From: Trochalopteron elliotii
Lineage: Eukaryota > Chordata > Aves > Passeriformes > Leiothrichidae
Assembly: GCA_024734555.1 (NCBI GenBank)
Contig: JANPWX010000336.1
Coordinates: forward strand, 2,063,323-2,127,322
Length of the DNA: 64,000 nucleotides
Direction: 5' to 3'
Shown one piece after another: positions 42,401-49,800 of this stretch. Numbering within the stretch: the first letter of the stretch is position 1; each line of letters opens with the position of its first letter. The translations under genes and the position numbers were made by a program. The notes under the pieces are model-generated. The model made no database searches. It worked only from the letters and a program-made list of their open reading frames with translations, and had not been told where the DNA came from.

Positions 42401-42821
42401 CATTGGTAGAAGGTTTGTGATGTAGAAAACTGCGTGTCTAGAATTGGTAGTGATTATTGGTACAAAATCATAAATCTAGTACGTTTCAGGAGTTAATTGG
42501 GTTAGAACTAGTCCTTAAGAAACCTTGGATGGCAGGTCTTGTGCTCTTGGCAGCAATGTCTTTCAGATAAAAAGTTTAATAAACACCTTTCAAGACCGAG
42601 CTGCGAGATCCGCTCTTCTTTCTAACTCTGGCACGGGCCTTTAAAAAGGAAAAAAACCCTAATTAGGGGGATCTTGCACTCAAAATGCAAGACTCAGGGA
42701 GAGCTGTGGGCCTTTCCCAGCAGCACATGCCCACGTGAGTCCCTCCCTGACTGTGCCTGTGTCTCTCCAGGAGGACTTTCGGAATAAAGTTGAAGATTAC
42801 ATTAAGCGCTACGCGAGATGA
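403..42821 (+). CDS. UBE2F: UBE2F, NEDD8-conjugating enzyme E2 F (spliced, 5' partial)
   Basis: This E2 enzyme receives NEDD8 from the NAE1-UBA3 E1 as a thioester and passes it to cullins, in particular CUL5 with RBX2/RNF7. Eight exons in the window join without a frame break into residues 40-185, ending exactly at the human length of 185. The UBC core is complete from the first beta strands: the HPN motif is at residues 106-108, the catalytic cysteine at residue 116 (codon 10001-10003), and the protein ends in YIKRYAR. Differences from the human protein, recalled from memory, are few and conservative, for example Arg103, Ile139 and Glu177. The first 39 residues, which form the extension that docks on UBA3 and DCN1, are encoded upstream of base 1, so start and promoter cannot be described. 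UBE2M, the other NEDD8 E2, is excluded by the core sequence and C-terminus. Identification is firm; splice sites are inferred from GT-AG rules and frame. Confidence 0.97.
433..1327 (+). other. UBE2F: UBE2F intron
   Basis: GT-AG intron of 895 bases between the 30-nt exon and the 66-nt exon. Nothing else is recognised in it. Confidence 0.85.
1328..1393 (+). CDS. UBE2F: UBE2F coding exon, residues 50-72
   Basis: The exon completes Cys50 and encodes [21 protein letters not shown], the first beta strands of the UBC fold, ending on the first base of Asp72. The acceptor is ttcacag and the donor gtaatt. The 66-nt length keeps the frame if the exon is skipped. Tyr64 and Asn55 differ from the human residues as I remember them (Cys and His). 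Confidence 0.96.
1394..6390 (+). other. UBE2F: UBE2F intron
   Basis: GT-AG intron of about 5 kb, AT-rich, with no repeat family or RNA gene that I recognise. Confidence 0.85.
6391..6458 (+). CDS. UBE2F: UBE2F coding exon, residues 72-94
   Basis: The exon encodes [20 protein letters not shown] followed by Met-Val, the central beta sheet of the E2 fold. It starts after a strong T-rich tract (ttttttctag) and ends at a gtgagt donor. It finishes Asp72 and closes on a whole codon (Val94). Confidence 0.97.
6459..9937 (+). other. UBE2F: UBE2F intron
   Basis: GT-AG intron of about 3.5 kb. An open frame of 163 codons at 7426-7917 has no family resemblance and is regarded as chance. Confidence 0.85.
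9938..10008 (+). CDS. UBE2F: UBE2F catalytic exon, residues 95-118, active-site Cys116
   Basis: The exon begins PPKVKC and contains the HPN tripeptide (residues 106-108) followed by ITETGEIC. The cysteine at 10001-10003 is residue 116, the NEDD8 thioester site. Acceptor tggcag, donor gtagga. Ser118 is split AG|T across the next intron. No catalytic residue is changed. Confidence 0.98.
10009..13780 (+). other. UBE2F: UBE2F intron with one CR1 fragment
   Basis: GT-AG intron of about 3.8 kb. It contains a short CR1 fragment at 11071-11163 and a (TA)n tract just before the downstream acceptor. Confidence 0.85.
11071..11163 (-). mobile_element. CR1 LINE 3'-end fragment (internally deleted)
   Basis: The plus strand reads like the reverse complement of the avian CR1 3' end: cccagagtggctgggcttgg, then ccttaaagctcatcccattc, then tttccagggatggagcagcc. 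The middle of the usual sequence is missing. Confidence 0.75.
13781..13838 (+). CDS. UBE2F: UBE2F coding exon, residues 118-137
   Basis: The exon completes Ser118 and encodes [19 protein letters not shown], the stretch just after the active site that includes the loop and start of the next helix. The acceptor is preceded by a 12-T run and a short (TA)n tract at about 13750-13762, in the region where a branch point is expected. The donor is gtactg, weaker than the others in this gene. Confidence 0.97.
19074..19082. other. Assembly gap (9 N)
   Basis: Nine consecutive undetermined bases in a UBE2F intron. The true gap size is unknown, and the flanks do not suggest a lost exon because the flanking UBE2F exons join in frame. 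Confidence 0.98.
19846..19863. repeat. (AAT)6 microsatellite
   Basis: A perfect 18-base AAT run in a UBE2F intron. Confidence 0.9.
20597..21290. repeat. Two-copy tandem duplication, 339-bp spacing
   Basis: The first copy begins gcagaggggttaccccgagc (20597) and the second gcagaggggttgcccagagc (20936). Both continue through ggatgtgggagaatcaagtg, ctttaatctgtgactt, and gccagcagttgaacaagcac to cttgccagggagctggcag. They differ by substitutions and small indels. Confidence 0.9.
22241..22273 (+). CDS. UBE2F: UBE2F coding exon, residues 138-148 (33 nt)
   Basis: The exon encodes [11 protein letters not shown], part of the helix following the active site. Acceptor ctttgcag, donor gtaagt. It is 33 nt long with both edges in phase 0, so skipping would remove 11 core residues without a frameshift and would probably destroy the fold. 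Confidence 0.96.
22274..24291 (+). other. UBE2F: UBE2F intron
   Basis: GT-AG intron of about 2 kb with nothing further recognised. Confidence 0.85.
24292..24354 (+). CDS. UBE2F: UBE2F coding exon, residues 149-169
   Basis: The 63-nt exon encodes 21 residues, from [20 protein letters not shown] to a final Lys, a conserved loop and helix of the E2 C-terminal half. Acceptor ccttcccag, donor gtgagt. Both edges are in phase 0. Confidence 0.97.
25352..25425 (-). mobile_element. CR1 LINE 3'-end fragment
   Basis: It contains atcacagaatggtttgggtt followed by ggaaggaacttaaagcccat, the reverse complement of the CR1 3' end, and breaks off after about 75 bases. Confidence 0.8.
28822..28968 (+). mobile_element. 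CR1 LINE 3'-end fragment
   Basis: This copy reads in the CR1 sense direction: gtggctgccctgtcccaggg, then gataGTGGAAGGTGTCCCTG, then aacccaaaccag near the 3' terminus. It is the only plus-oriented copy recognised. Confidence 0.75.
29287..29312. repeat. T/G-rich simple repeat
   Basis: Run of gttt-type units (ttttgtttgtttgttttt) within the last UBE2F intron. Confidence 0.65.
31622..31762 (-). mobile_element. CR1 LINE 3'-end fragment
   Basis: It contains gtgtggtttggaaggagccc, accccctgccatgggacacc, ttgctccaagccctgtccag and cttccagggatggggcagcc in the order expected for a reverse-complement CR1 3' end. Confidence 0.8.
39859..40132 (-). mobile_element. CR1 LINE 3'-end fragment (about 270 bp)
   Basis: A well-preserved reverse-complement CR1 3' end. 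It starts aatcacagaacc, then gggttggaagggatcc, accccctgccatgggcaggg, cagcttctctgggcaccctg and ends with ccccctgtcctg. Confidence 0.88.
42771..42821 (+). CDS. UBE2F: UBE2F last coding exon, residues 170-185 and stop
   Basis: The exon encodes [16 protein letters not shown] and the TGA stop at 42819-42821, the C-terminal helix. It follows an 18.4-kb intron, the largest of the gene in the window, and the acceptor gtctctccag. The sequence runs on into the 3' untranslated region. Confidence 0.97.
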   Translation, partial: EDFRNKVEDYIKRYAR

Positions 42822-43270
42822 TGAAGGGGAGGGATGGCAGCACCACCACGGCTCCACTCCAGAGTTGTCCTTAACTTCAACAGCAGCCAAACCAGCCTGG
42901 ATTGTACCAGTCCCGTGTCCATGTTGTACTGAAGAAGAAAACTAACTTCATAACCTGTCCATGTTCCAAAGGAGAGTTCAGCGTAAAATACAGCGAGAAA
43001 TTGTGTCTGTTGGTTGAAAGTTGTCTGCTTCCTTTTACAAATGTTTACTCTTCTGAACTGTACTGTATATCCTGTTGATGAGATATGCTTGAGAAGTTTA
43101 AAGAAATCACTATTGAAATTGTAATTACACTGCTTTTTTTTAAAAAAAACTCTTGCCTAATCTGGAGGGGAGGGGAGGAAAAAAAAAACAAACCCAAACA
43201 ACCCAAGCAGAAAAGGTGGCGTGTTTTTGGAACACTTTGAGTTGGCAATAAATGGTCTCCTGTGAACCAA
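42822..43270 (+). other. UBE2F: UBE2F 3' untranslated region (proximal form)
   Basis: This runs from the stop codon to about 18 bases past the AATAAA at 43247-43252. It is about 450 bases long and includes A-rich stretches near 43140-43195. Longer forms are possible, because another AATAAA lies at 44786-44791. The exact cleavage site is inferred, not seen. Confidence 0.7.
43247..43252 (+). promoter_or_regulatory. UBE2F: UBE2F poly(A) signal AATAAA
   Basis: A canonical AATAAA lies 426 bases after the UBE2F stop. It is the first canonical signal after the stop that I could find. Confidence 0.7.
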
Positions 43271-43482
43271 ATCACAAAATTGTTGCCTTTAATGAGCAGA
43301 AACAATACGAGCTTTTTCTAAGAGTCACTCAGCTGAGGCTTAGAGCTTGCCAGAGTGGAAGTGCAAAATGAGATTCTGATTCTGGTATTGAAATTCTCAA
43401 TGCTATTTGATGTAAGTATGTTTTTGTCACAGTTTGGGATTTTTACATTGTTAATTTTAGGCCCTGTTTGGGCTAGGGTATT

Positions 43483-43505
43483 TTTTGTGTTTGTTTGTTT
43501 GTTTC
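43483..43505. repeat. (TTTG)n microsatellite
   Basis: Four to five TTTG-like units (gtttgtttgtttgttt) past the UBE2F 3' end. Confidence 0.75.
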
Positions 43506-43576
43506 TATTCATTGTGTGAAGTAGTTAAAAGAAATACAGGCTAATACCTAACTTAAGTACATGTTTAGTATTAGTA

Positions 43577-43613
43577 AAATTATATACATATATATATATA
43601 ATATATATTATAT
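43577..43613. repeat. AT dinucleotide tract
   Basis: Alternating A and T with small interruptions, about 300 bases past the UBE2F poly(A) signal. Confidence 0.85.
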
Positions 43614-45036
43614 ATTTCTGTGAAAAATTAATGAAAGGGAGATTTTTTTTTATAAGAAATCTGCCTTTGGCTTTCCAGTCTGGATGTGGTGAGGGGAGCA
43701 TCAGATGCTGTTTGATCTCATGAAGGTCAGTTTAGGCACCTGGAGAGCACCTAACTGTGTTCTCCAGGTTCCTGCACTGAAAGGGAAGGAGGCAGCTGGA
43801 ACCACAACACATTTCCCCCAGCTCATGCACACTTGGCTTTCTTGCTTTGGAAGGATGTGATGCTGCCATTGCCTTTTCTGTAAGGAGCTCCTCTGAGAGC
43901 CTGCAGAGGAGAGCAGCACATCCCTCAGGAGCAGCTTCAGTGCCTGTGCCAGAGCTCCCTGGGCATCCTCCAGCACTGGGATCACACACAGGAGCTGATG
44001 GAACCCAGCTGAGCTTTTATAAACCAGAGAAGTAAATGTTTGTGTGGTTTCATGCAGAGCAAGTGTGTGTGTGACACTTGGGCATTGACTGTTGGGGTTT
44101 TATTCCCCCCCCTTCATTCTTTCCTGCTGTTTCTCTGCTGCAAACACTGGAGGAAATCAAAACTCCATCACAGGCACGGCAGAGCTGGGGTGCAAACTGT
44201 AAGCATGAAACTTGTGTGTTGAGTTTTCCCTGTGCCTTTTCCCTCACAGCTTCACAAGCTCCTGTAGCTGTTGCTGGAGCTGAAAGGCAGGGATGGGCAT
44301 GCAGGAGGAGAGCTTCACCTGCAGGTGACACTCACAAGGAAACACACATCAGCCCAGTATTTTAAGCAGGCAACTGCAGTGAGAGATCTTTGCTGCCAAA
44401 ACAGATATGTCAGCAAAGGTAAGGAGTAAAACACTCACAGAAACAACAAGGGTTAGGAAATACATCTGTTTTGCTTATGGCATTAGAAGGATTCTCTTAT
44501 TCTTGAAAACTCAACCAAGGTTGCTGTAACAAAGTAGTTCTTGCTGTAGAGGCACCCTGGTAGTGTTCCATCCTTCAGGAGGAGGGGTCACAGTCCCCAT
44601 TTCTTGGATGGCTCCCCGCTGCTGCCAGGAAGCCAGGGCAGAGCAAAGCCAGGGTGCTGCTCAGGGGAGCCAGGGAAAGCTGTGTCTGGGTACCAGCAGC
44701 CATCAGAGCCATCCCTGCCTTCCAGAACTATCCTGTTGAACCCCTTCCCTGTATTGTTGCTTTGCCTGGAGGAGATGAGCAGAATAATAAAGTTTGGATA
44801 CTGTTAAATACTGTACAAGTATTTAAATACTGTACAAGAAGGTCTGAGCATTGGTCTGTGCTCATCCAGGACGTGGGGGAGGATCCTGGATCTCATCACC
44901 TCCCAGTCCAGGAAAATAAATGGACTTTTTCCTGAACACGAGGAGATGGGGGAGGTTATGTATTTATATAAATGTGTATTTGTTTGTATGTATTTTAATG
45001 TATATTTGTATAGATGTAACTAACCTATGCTTCTGC

Positions 45037-45073
45037 TAGAATCATGGATTGGTTTGGGCTAGAAGGGGTCTGG
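45037..45073 (-). mobile_element. Possible short CR1 3'-end remnant
   Basis: The short stretch tagaatcatggattggtttg followed by ggctagaaggggtc resembles the CR1 terminus, but it is only about 37 bases long. Confidence 0.4.
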
Positions 45074-45486
45074 GCTGGGTGGGCCAGGCAGAGGGCTGAG
45101 TGTCCCACTAGGTTTTGGGGTTTTTTTTTGGGAACTGTGAGAGTCAGGAGTAAACAGCAGCCTGGTGTCCCCAGGGAATTCCTTCCTGAGCCTGCAGGGC
45201 ACTGCAGGGGTCTGCAGTGGACCAGAGCTGTCAGGGTAGGGTGGGGGGTACCCATCCCATCCCAGGTGCTGCCCAGTGTCCCTGCAGGAGCTGACCCCAC
45301 TCCTGGACCCCCGACCTGCCCATCCACACCCAGGGACCTCCCCAGGGACCCCACTGCCCCAGCCAGTGCTCATGGGGTGGGGGGCAGCACTTTTGGGGTC
45401 TCTGGCATCACAGAATGAGGCACTGAGGGGAAGGCTTCACCTCAGCCTTCAGAGAGAGACAGGCACCTGCCTTACTCAGGTAATTC

Positions 45487-45492
45487 TTTATT
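45487..45492 (-). promoter_or_regulatory. RAMP1: RAMP1 distal poly(A) signal
   Basis: A second minus-strand AATAAA lies about 550 bases after the stop. It is the candidate for the longer transcript. Use of either signal cannot be judged from sequence alone. Confidence 0.5.
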
Positions 45493-45894
45493 TAGATAGG
45501 AAAAGCACCTTATTCCCGTTTCTTGTTAGCCCGGGGGCACCACCGTGGACTCCCCCACGTTGTTCCAGGCAAAACCCAGCCCGTGCAAGCCTCGTCCTTG
45601 TGCAGGGGGCTGGGGGAGAAGATGCCTTTCCACGCGTGGGGGGAAACCCAAGAAAGGACAGAGAGGAAGAAGCCGAGGATGCCGAGGCGCACCCAGACCC
45701 GCCGGTGTCACGTGTGTTGATGCCGCACTGTCACCGCGGGGCAGGCAGGATTCCAGCTCCCCACACCCGCTTGGGGTTGGTTTTTTTCCTTTTAACTTTT
45801 CTCCTGCTTGGCACGGGAGAGGCGGAGCAGGGTGTGGGGTGGCGATCCCCAGCGGAGTCCCCCGTTCTGCCCGACACCCGTCGCTTCCATGACA

Positions 45895-45900
45895 TTTATT
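45895..45900 (-). promoter_or_regulatory. RAMP1: RAMP1 proximal poly(A) signal
   Basis: TTTATT on the plus strand reads AATAAA on the minus strand, 140 bases after the RAMP1 stop. Confidence 0.55.
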
Positions 45901-46039
45901 TGGAAACCACCGGGCACGCGGGCGCTACCGCGGAGCGGGAGCGGTGCCGATGCTGTCCCTGCCCCCGGGGCTCGGTGTCGATGCTCGCCCGGCAGGCTGT
46001 GCCCAAACACCCGGGGAGCCCCGCCCGTCCCCGCCGGCC

Positions 46040-46295
46040 CTACACGATGCCCTCGCTGCGTTTGCTCCTCCACACCACGAGCGCCGTCATCAGCAGGGTG
46101 ACCAGCACGGGCAGCACGATGAAGGGACACAGCACGCCGTTCGGGGGGTCGTGCAGCGCCCGGCCCGACGGGGAGCAGTTGCTGAAGTATTGCTTGTGCA
46201 CGGCCACGAAGAACTCGTCCACCAGCCGGTTGGGCCAGTAGCAGTCGAGCCTCTCGGCGATCAGCGCCGTGCAGTTCGTCAGCTCCCCGTAGGTG
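46040..46295 (-). CDS. RAMP1: RAMP1 exon 3, residues 64-148 and stop
   Basis: The exon completes Gly64 and encodes 84 residues. Read on the minus strand it opens TYGELTNC and ends SKRSEGIV, with the TAG stop at 46042-46040. It holds Cys72, Cys82 and Cys104, the WPN stretch, the DPP motif before the membrane and the whole transmembrane helix. The acceptor is ttttgcag. It is CpG-rich compared with most of the window. Unlike the human protein as I remember it, it has Asn-Cys-Thr (71-73) and Asn-Cys-Ser (103-105), Ala at 74 and Cys at 120. The long plus-strand frame across this exon is an antisense artefact. Confidence 0.97.
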
Positions 46296-46809
46296 CTGCA
46301 AAACACGGGGTGGGGTGTGTGTATATATATGTATATATAATGTATATAAAACACAAACTATATACTACATAATCTACAATATCTATATGAAGGCAATATA
46401 ATATATCCCCCCCTTACAATATATTGTATTCTGTTACAGATTGTATTGTATTGTACCCCATACAATATATTGTATTCTATTCCCCATAGGTGCTGCAAAA
46501 CACAGGCTGGTGTGTGTGTGTGTATATATATATATACACACACACACATATATAATGTATATAAAATACAAACTATATACCACATAATTTACAATATCTA
46601 TATGAAGGCAATGTAATATATCCCCTCCATACAATACATTATATTCTATTACAGATTCTGTTGTATTGTACCCAATACAATATATTATATTCTATTCCCC
46701 ATAGGTGCTGCAAAACACAGACTGGTGTGTGTGTGTGTATATATATATACACATTATTACATACACAATATATTATATTCTATTCCCCATAGGTGCTGCA
46801 AAACACAGG

Positions 46810-46848
<39 letters not shown>

Positions 46849-49800
46849 CACATTATAAATAATGTATATAAAATACAAACTCTATACTACATAATTTACA
46901 GTATCTATATGAAGGCAATATAATATATCCCCCCCTTACAATATATTATATTCTATTACAGATTCTGTTGTATTGTACCCCATACAATATACTATATTCT
47001 ATTCCCTGTAGGTGCTGCAAAAGGCATGGTGTGTATATATCTATATACATTATATATAATGTATATAAAATACAAACTACATACTACATAATTTACAATA
47101 TCTATATGAAGGCAACATAATATATCCCCCCCATACAATATATTATATTCTATTACAGAGGTGTGTACTTGAGATTGTACTACACTTGAGTTCTAAAAGT
47201 TTTCAGCTATTTTTTGAGTTTACAGCTAGATATACCTAGCCCTGTAAAAATATATAGTGTGTTTTCAAAAATTTATGTAGCCTGTAAAAATATATGGGGG
47301 GGGATGTTGAGTTCATAGCTGGAGAGGTAAAAAGGTAACAGGGGATTTTAAATTCCCACCAGGTTTTGCCATGTTGATGGGCAACTTTTAAGTGCTCGCC
47401 CACAGCCAAAAGCAGTTTTCATTCAGGGAATGATGTGGTGGTGGTGGTGGTTTAATTTACAGAAGGAAATGAAAACAGAAATAGTATTTACAGGAATAAC
47501 AAGAAGCAAGTTTGGAGGGTTTTTGTTTGGTTGGTGTTAATTTTTGCAGAATTTCCTGGTTGAACTGGTGCTGTTAGAAAAAACAGGCCAGACCCACATT
47601 TTTTTAAGCAGACCTTCAGGAAACCCATCCCAACCTGGCCTTCAGAGCACCATCCTCCAGCCTGTGTGAGTTCACTCCAAAGGGGGACAGAAATAAGTAT
47701 GCTTAATCTACTTAAAAATCTCTTTTAATTTGCCTAAAACTGGGGAGGTTGCATAGAAACCAGCTGGGCAGGCCCTCAGCCCATCCCACCCCTCTATGAC
47801 CAGTAAATCCATTTTTCCATTTTTTAAAAAAATACCTGGAAAACCAGGAGCAGCCCTGAGGCAGAGACACTGTCCCTGTGCCAGGCTATCCAGCCATCCT
47901 CTGGAATGACAGCTAAACCCTCCCTGCTTTCAAACTGGCTGTGCATAAAAACACAGATACAAATTTCCTCCCCTGTCCCAATCAGTCATGTCTAATCCTG
48001 GAGAAGCAAAGCAAAGCAAACCCCAGCTCTCCAATTAAAAACCTGCCTGGGGGAAGAAAATATTTTAGAAGCAGCTTCCCAGCCACTCTCCACAGCCCCT
48101 GTGCAGCTCCTCAGCTGGGGTTTGAGGTTTTGGGGCAGGCTGTGCCCACACAGCCAGAGATTTAATTAACAGGGCCTGCAGCTGCTAAAAGCAGCTTCTG
48201 CTCAGCATCCCAAATGTGCCAAATTACCATTTCCCGTTCATCAGCATCCTTAGGAGATCTCAGGAGCTGCAGCATCTTCAGGAACCAGAGGGAAAGCGTT
48301 AACAGGCAGATAAAAAGCTATTTTTAAAGCTGAAGGGCCATGGAGCAGCTGGCTTAGCCCTTCCCTGGCTCCAACTGCTTCCATGGGGATAAATCCCTGC
48401 TCCCATCACTCTCTGTGAAGACATGCAAGGAAGCAAAGCCCAGCAGTGCCAGCAAATGAAAGGATAAACTGTCCCTGCCCTTTGCAGGGAGGCAGCAGCC
48501 CTGTTCCAGCACTGAGCCACCTCCAGACGTGAGGATGGAGCCCAGGAGAGGAGCTGGGCAGCCACAGCCCCACGGGCAGCCTGGGGGGACAAGGGGGTGG
48601 CTGTGGGGCTCTGACTGGAGGGAGGCCCCTCCATCCTAATGGGGTGGCTTAACACACACCAGGTCTCTTGTCCCTTTTCTCTTTGCTGTTTTCATTGAAG
48701 CCCCCCTGCCCCAGATCCTCAGCAGGAGCAGGGTGGCATCAGGGGCACTCCCACCCTCTGGCCCCACACGCCCCAGAGGCCAGTGGGGAGGGGGTGGGAG
48801 GGTCCCAGAGGGAAAAGAAACTGTCCTCAGGAACAAGTCCAAGTGCAGAAGTGACACTGAGGACTGCTGAGCTCTTGGCCAAGGCAGAGCAAGGCTGCGG
48901 GCTGCTCTTCAAGAGCCCATTTCTGCCTTTTGCTTGCACAGAGCAAACCTGACCATGGCACTTGATCAACAGCCAACTAAAAGCAAAGCTGAGCTCTCAG
49001 CTATGGCCAAGTGCTCTCATTTCCTCCATCTCACAGAGCCCCAAACAGCCCTGTGAGACTCCATCACCTCCTGTCCAGCCCAAATGCACCCACTCACAGG
49101 GCACTGGGACCTTGTCCTGACACAATGCCAGCACCCACTGGCTGGGAAGGGGTAACCAGGGTTATCCCAGGCTGTCAATGCCCTGTCAGACAGGATCAGC
49201 ATCCCTCTGGGGAGCAGCAGTGTTGGTGCCTGGGCCTGAGTGTGCTCCTCCCCACCACAGCCATGGTGAACATTCATCCATCCCACTGTGTCTCCAAAAC
49301 AGCAAATGGTTCTCTCTCTTCCCATGAGCAGGGCCATTGTGACAGCACCACACCAGCCTGATCCACTGGGAATTCAGCCTGGCCTGGTGGTGAAATGCCT
49401 CAGGGAATGGGGGGGTTGTTTTCCTGCTCAGCTCTGCCCTGTTCTTGCCACCCCACAGCCCAGCCCTGGAAAGTCACCCACACATCCCTCCACACTCAGC
49501 AGGGCAAAGCTGAGCCAAGCCCCAGGGCCTGCAAGGATGATCCTCAGGCACAGAGTGAAAACTCTGCAGAGAGGGTTGGAGCAGGATGTTCTGCCTACGT
49601 GGGGACAAACCAACTTAAACTTCACCCTGTTTGTGAAAGTTCTCAGGGATGGATGCAGAAGGGGGGTCACGATTTGCCACAGGGTTAACATCAAACTCTA
49701 CTCAGTATTTTGCTCATTTTAACAGCTTTGCTTCAATATTGTTTCAATAAATAGGGCAATATATACAACTATCTATGCTATGTAATAAATAACTGGATCC

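Larger units (their letters stand above)
24355..42770 (+). other. UBE2F: UBE2F last intron with several CR1 fragments
   Basis: GT-AG intron of 18.4 kb. It contains CR1 fragments near 25,352, 28,822, 31,622 and 39,859. The open frames examined inside it resemble no known protein. Confidence 0.85.
43286..45469. other. Interval between converging UBE2F and RAMP1
   Basis: About 2.2 kb between the ends of the two genes. It contains an AT dinucleotide tract (43577-43613), an AATAAA at 44786-44791 that could end a longer UBE2F transcript, a 14-base direct repeat (44806-44819 and 44825-44838) and a short possible CR1 end at 45,037. No coding sequence is recognised. Confidence 0.7.
45470..46039 (-). 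other. RAMP1: RAMP1 3' untranslated region
   Basis: The sequence after the TAG stop is GC- and CpG-rich down to about 45,540. Two minus-strand AATAAA signals fall within it, giving a short (about 145-base) or long (about 560-base) untranslated region. The end is inferred from the distal signal. Confidence 0.6.

Noticed and set aside
45276..46241. Plus-strand open frame of 321 codons
   Set aside because: It lies antisense over RAMP1 exon 3 and its CpG-rich untranslated region. The protein resembles no family, and the long frame is explained by GC-rich sequence with few stops.
46300..47160. CRISPR-like array of spaced repeats
   Set aside because: The units are long, share almost all their sequence, contain GT/TA microsatellites and sit in a vertebrate intron. 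It is a composite tandem repeat.
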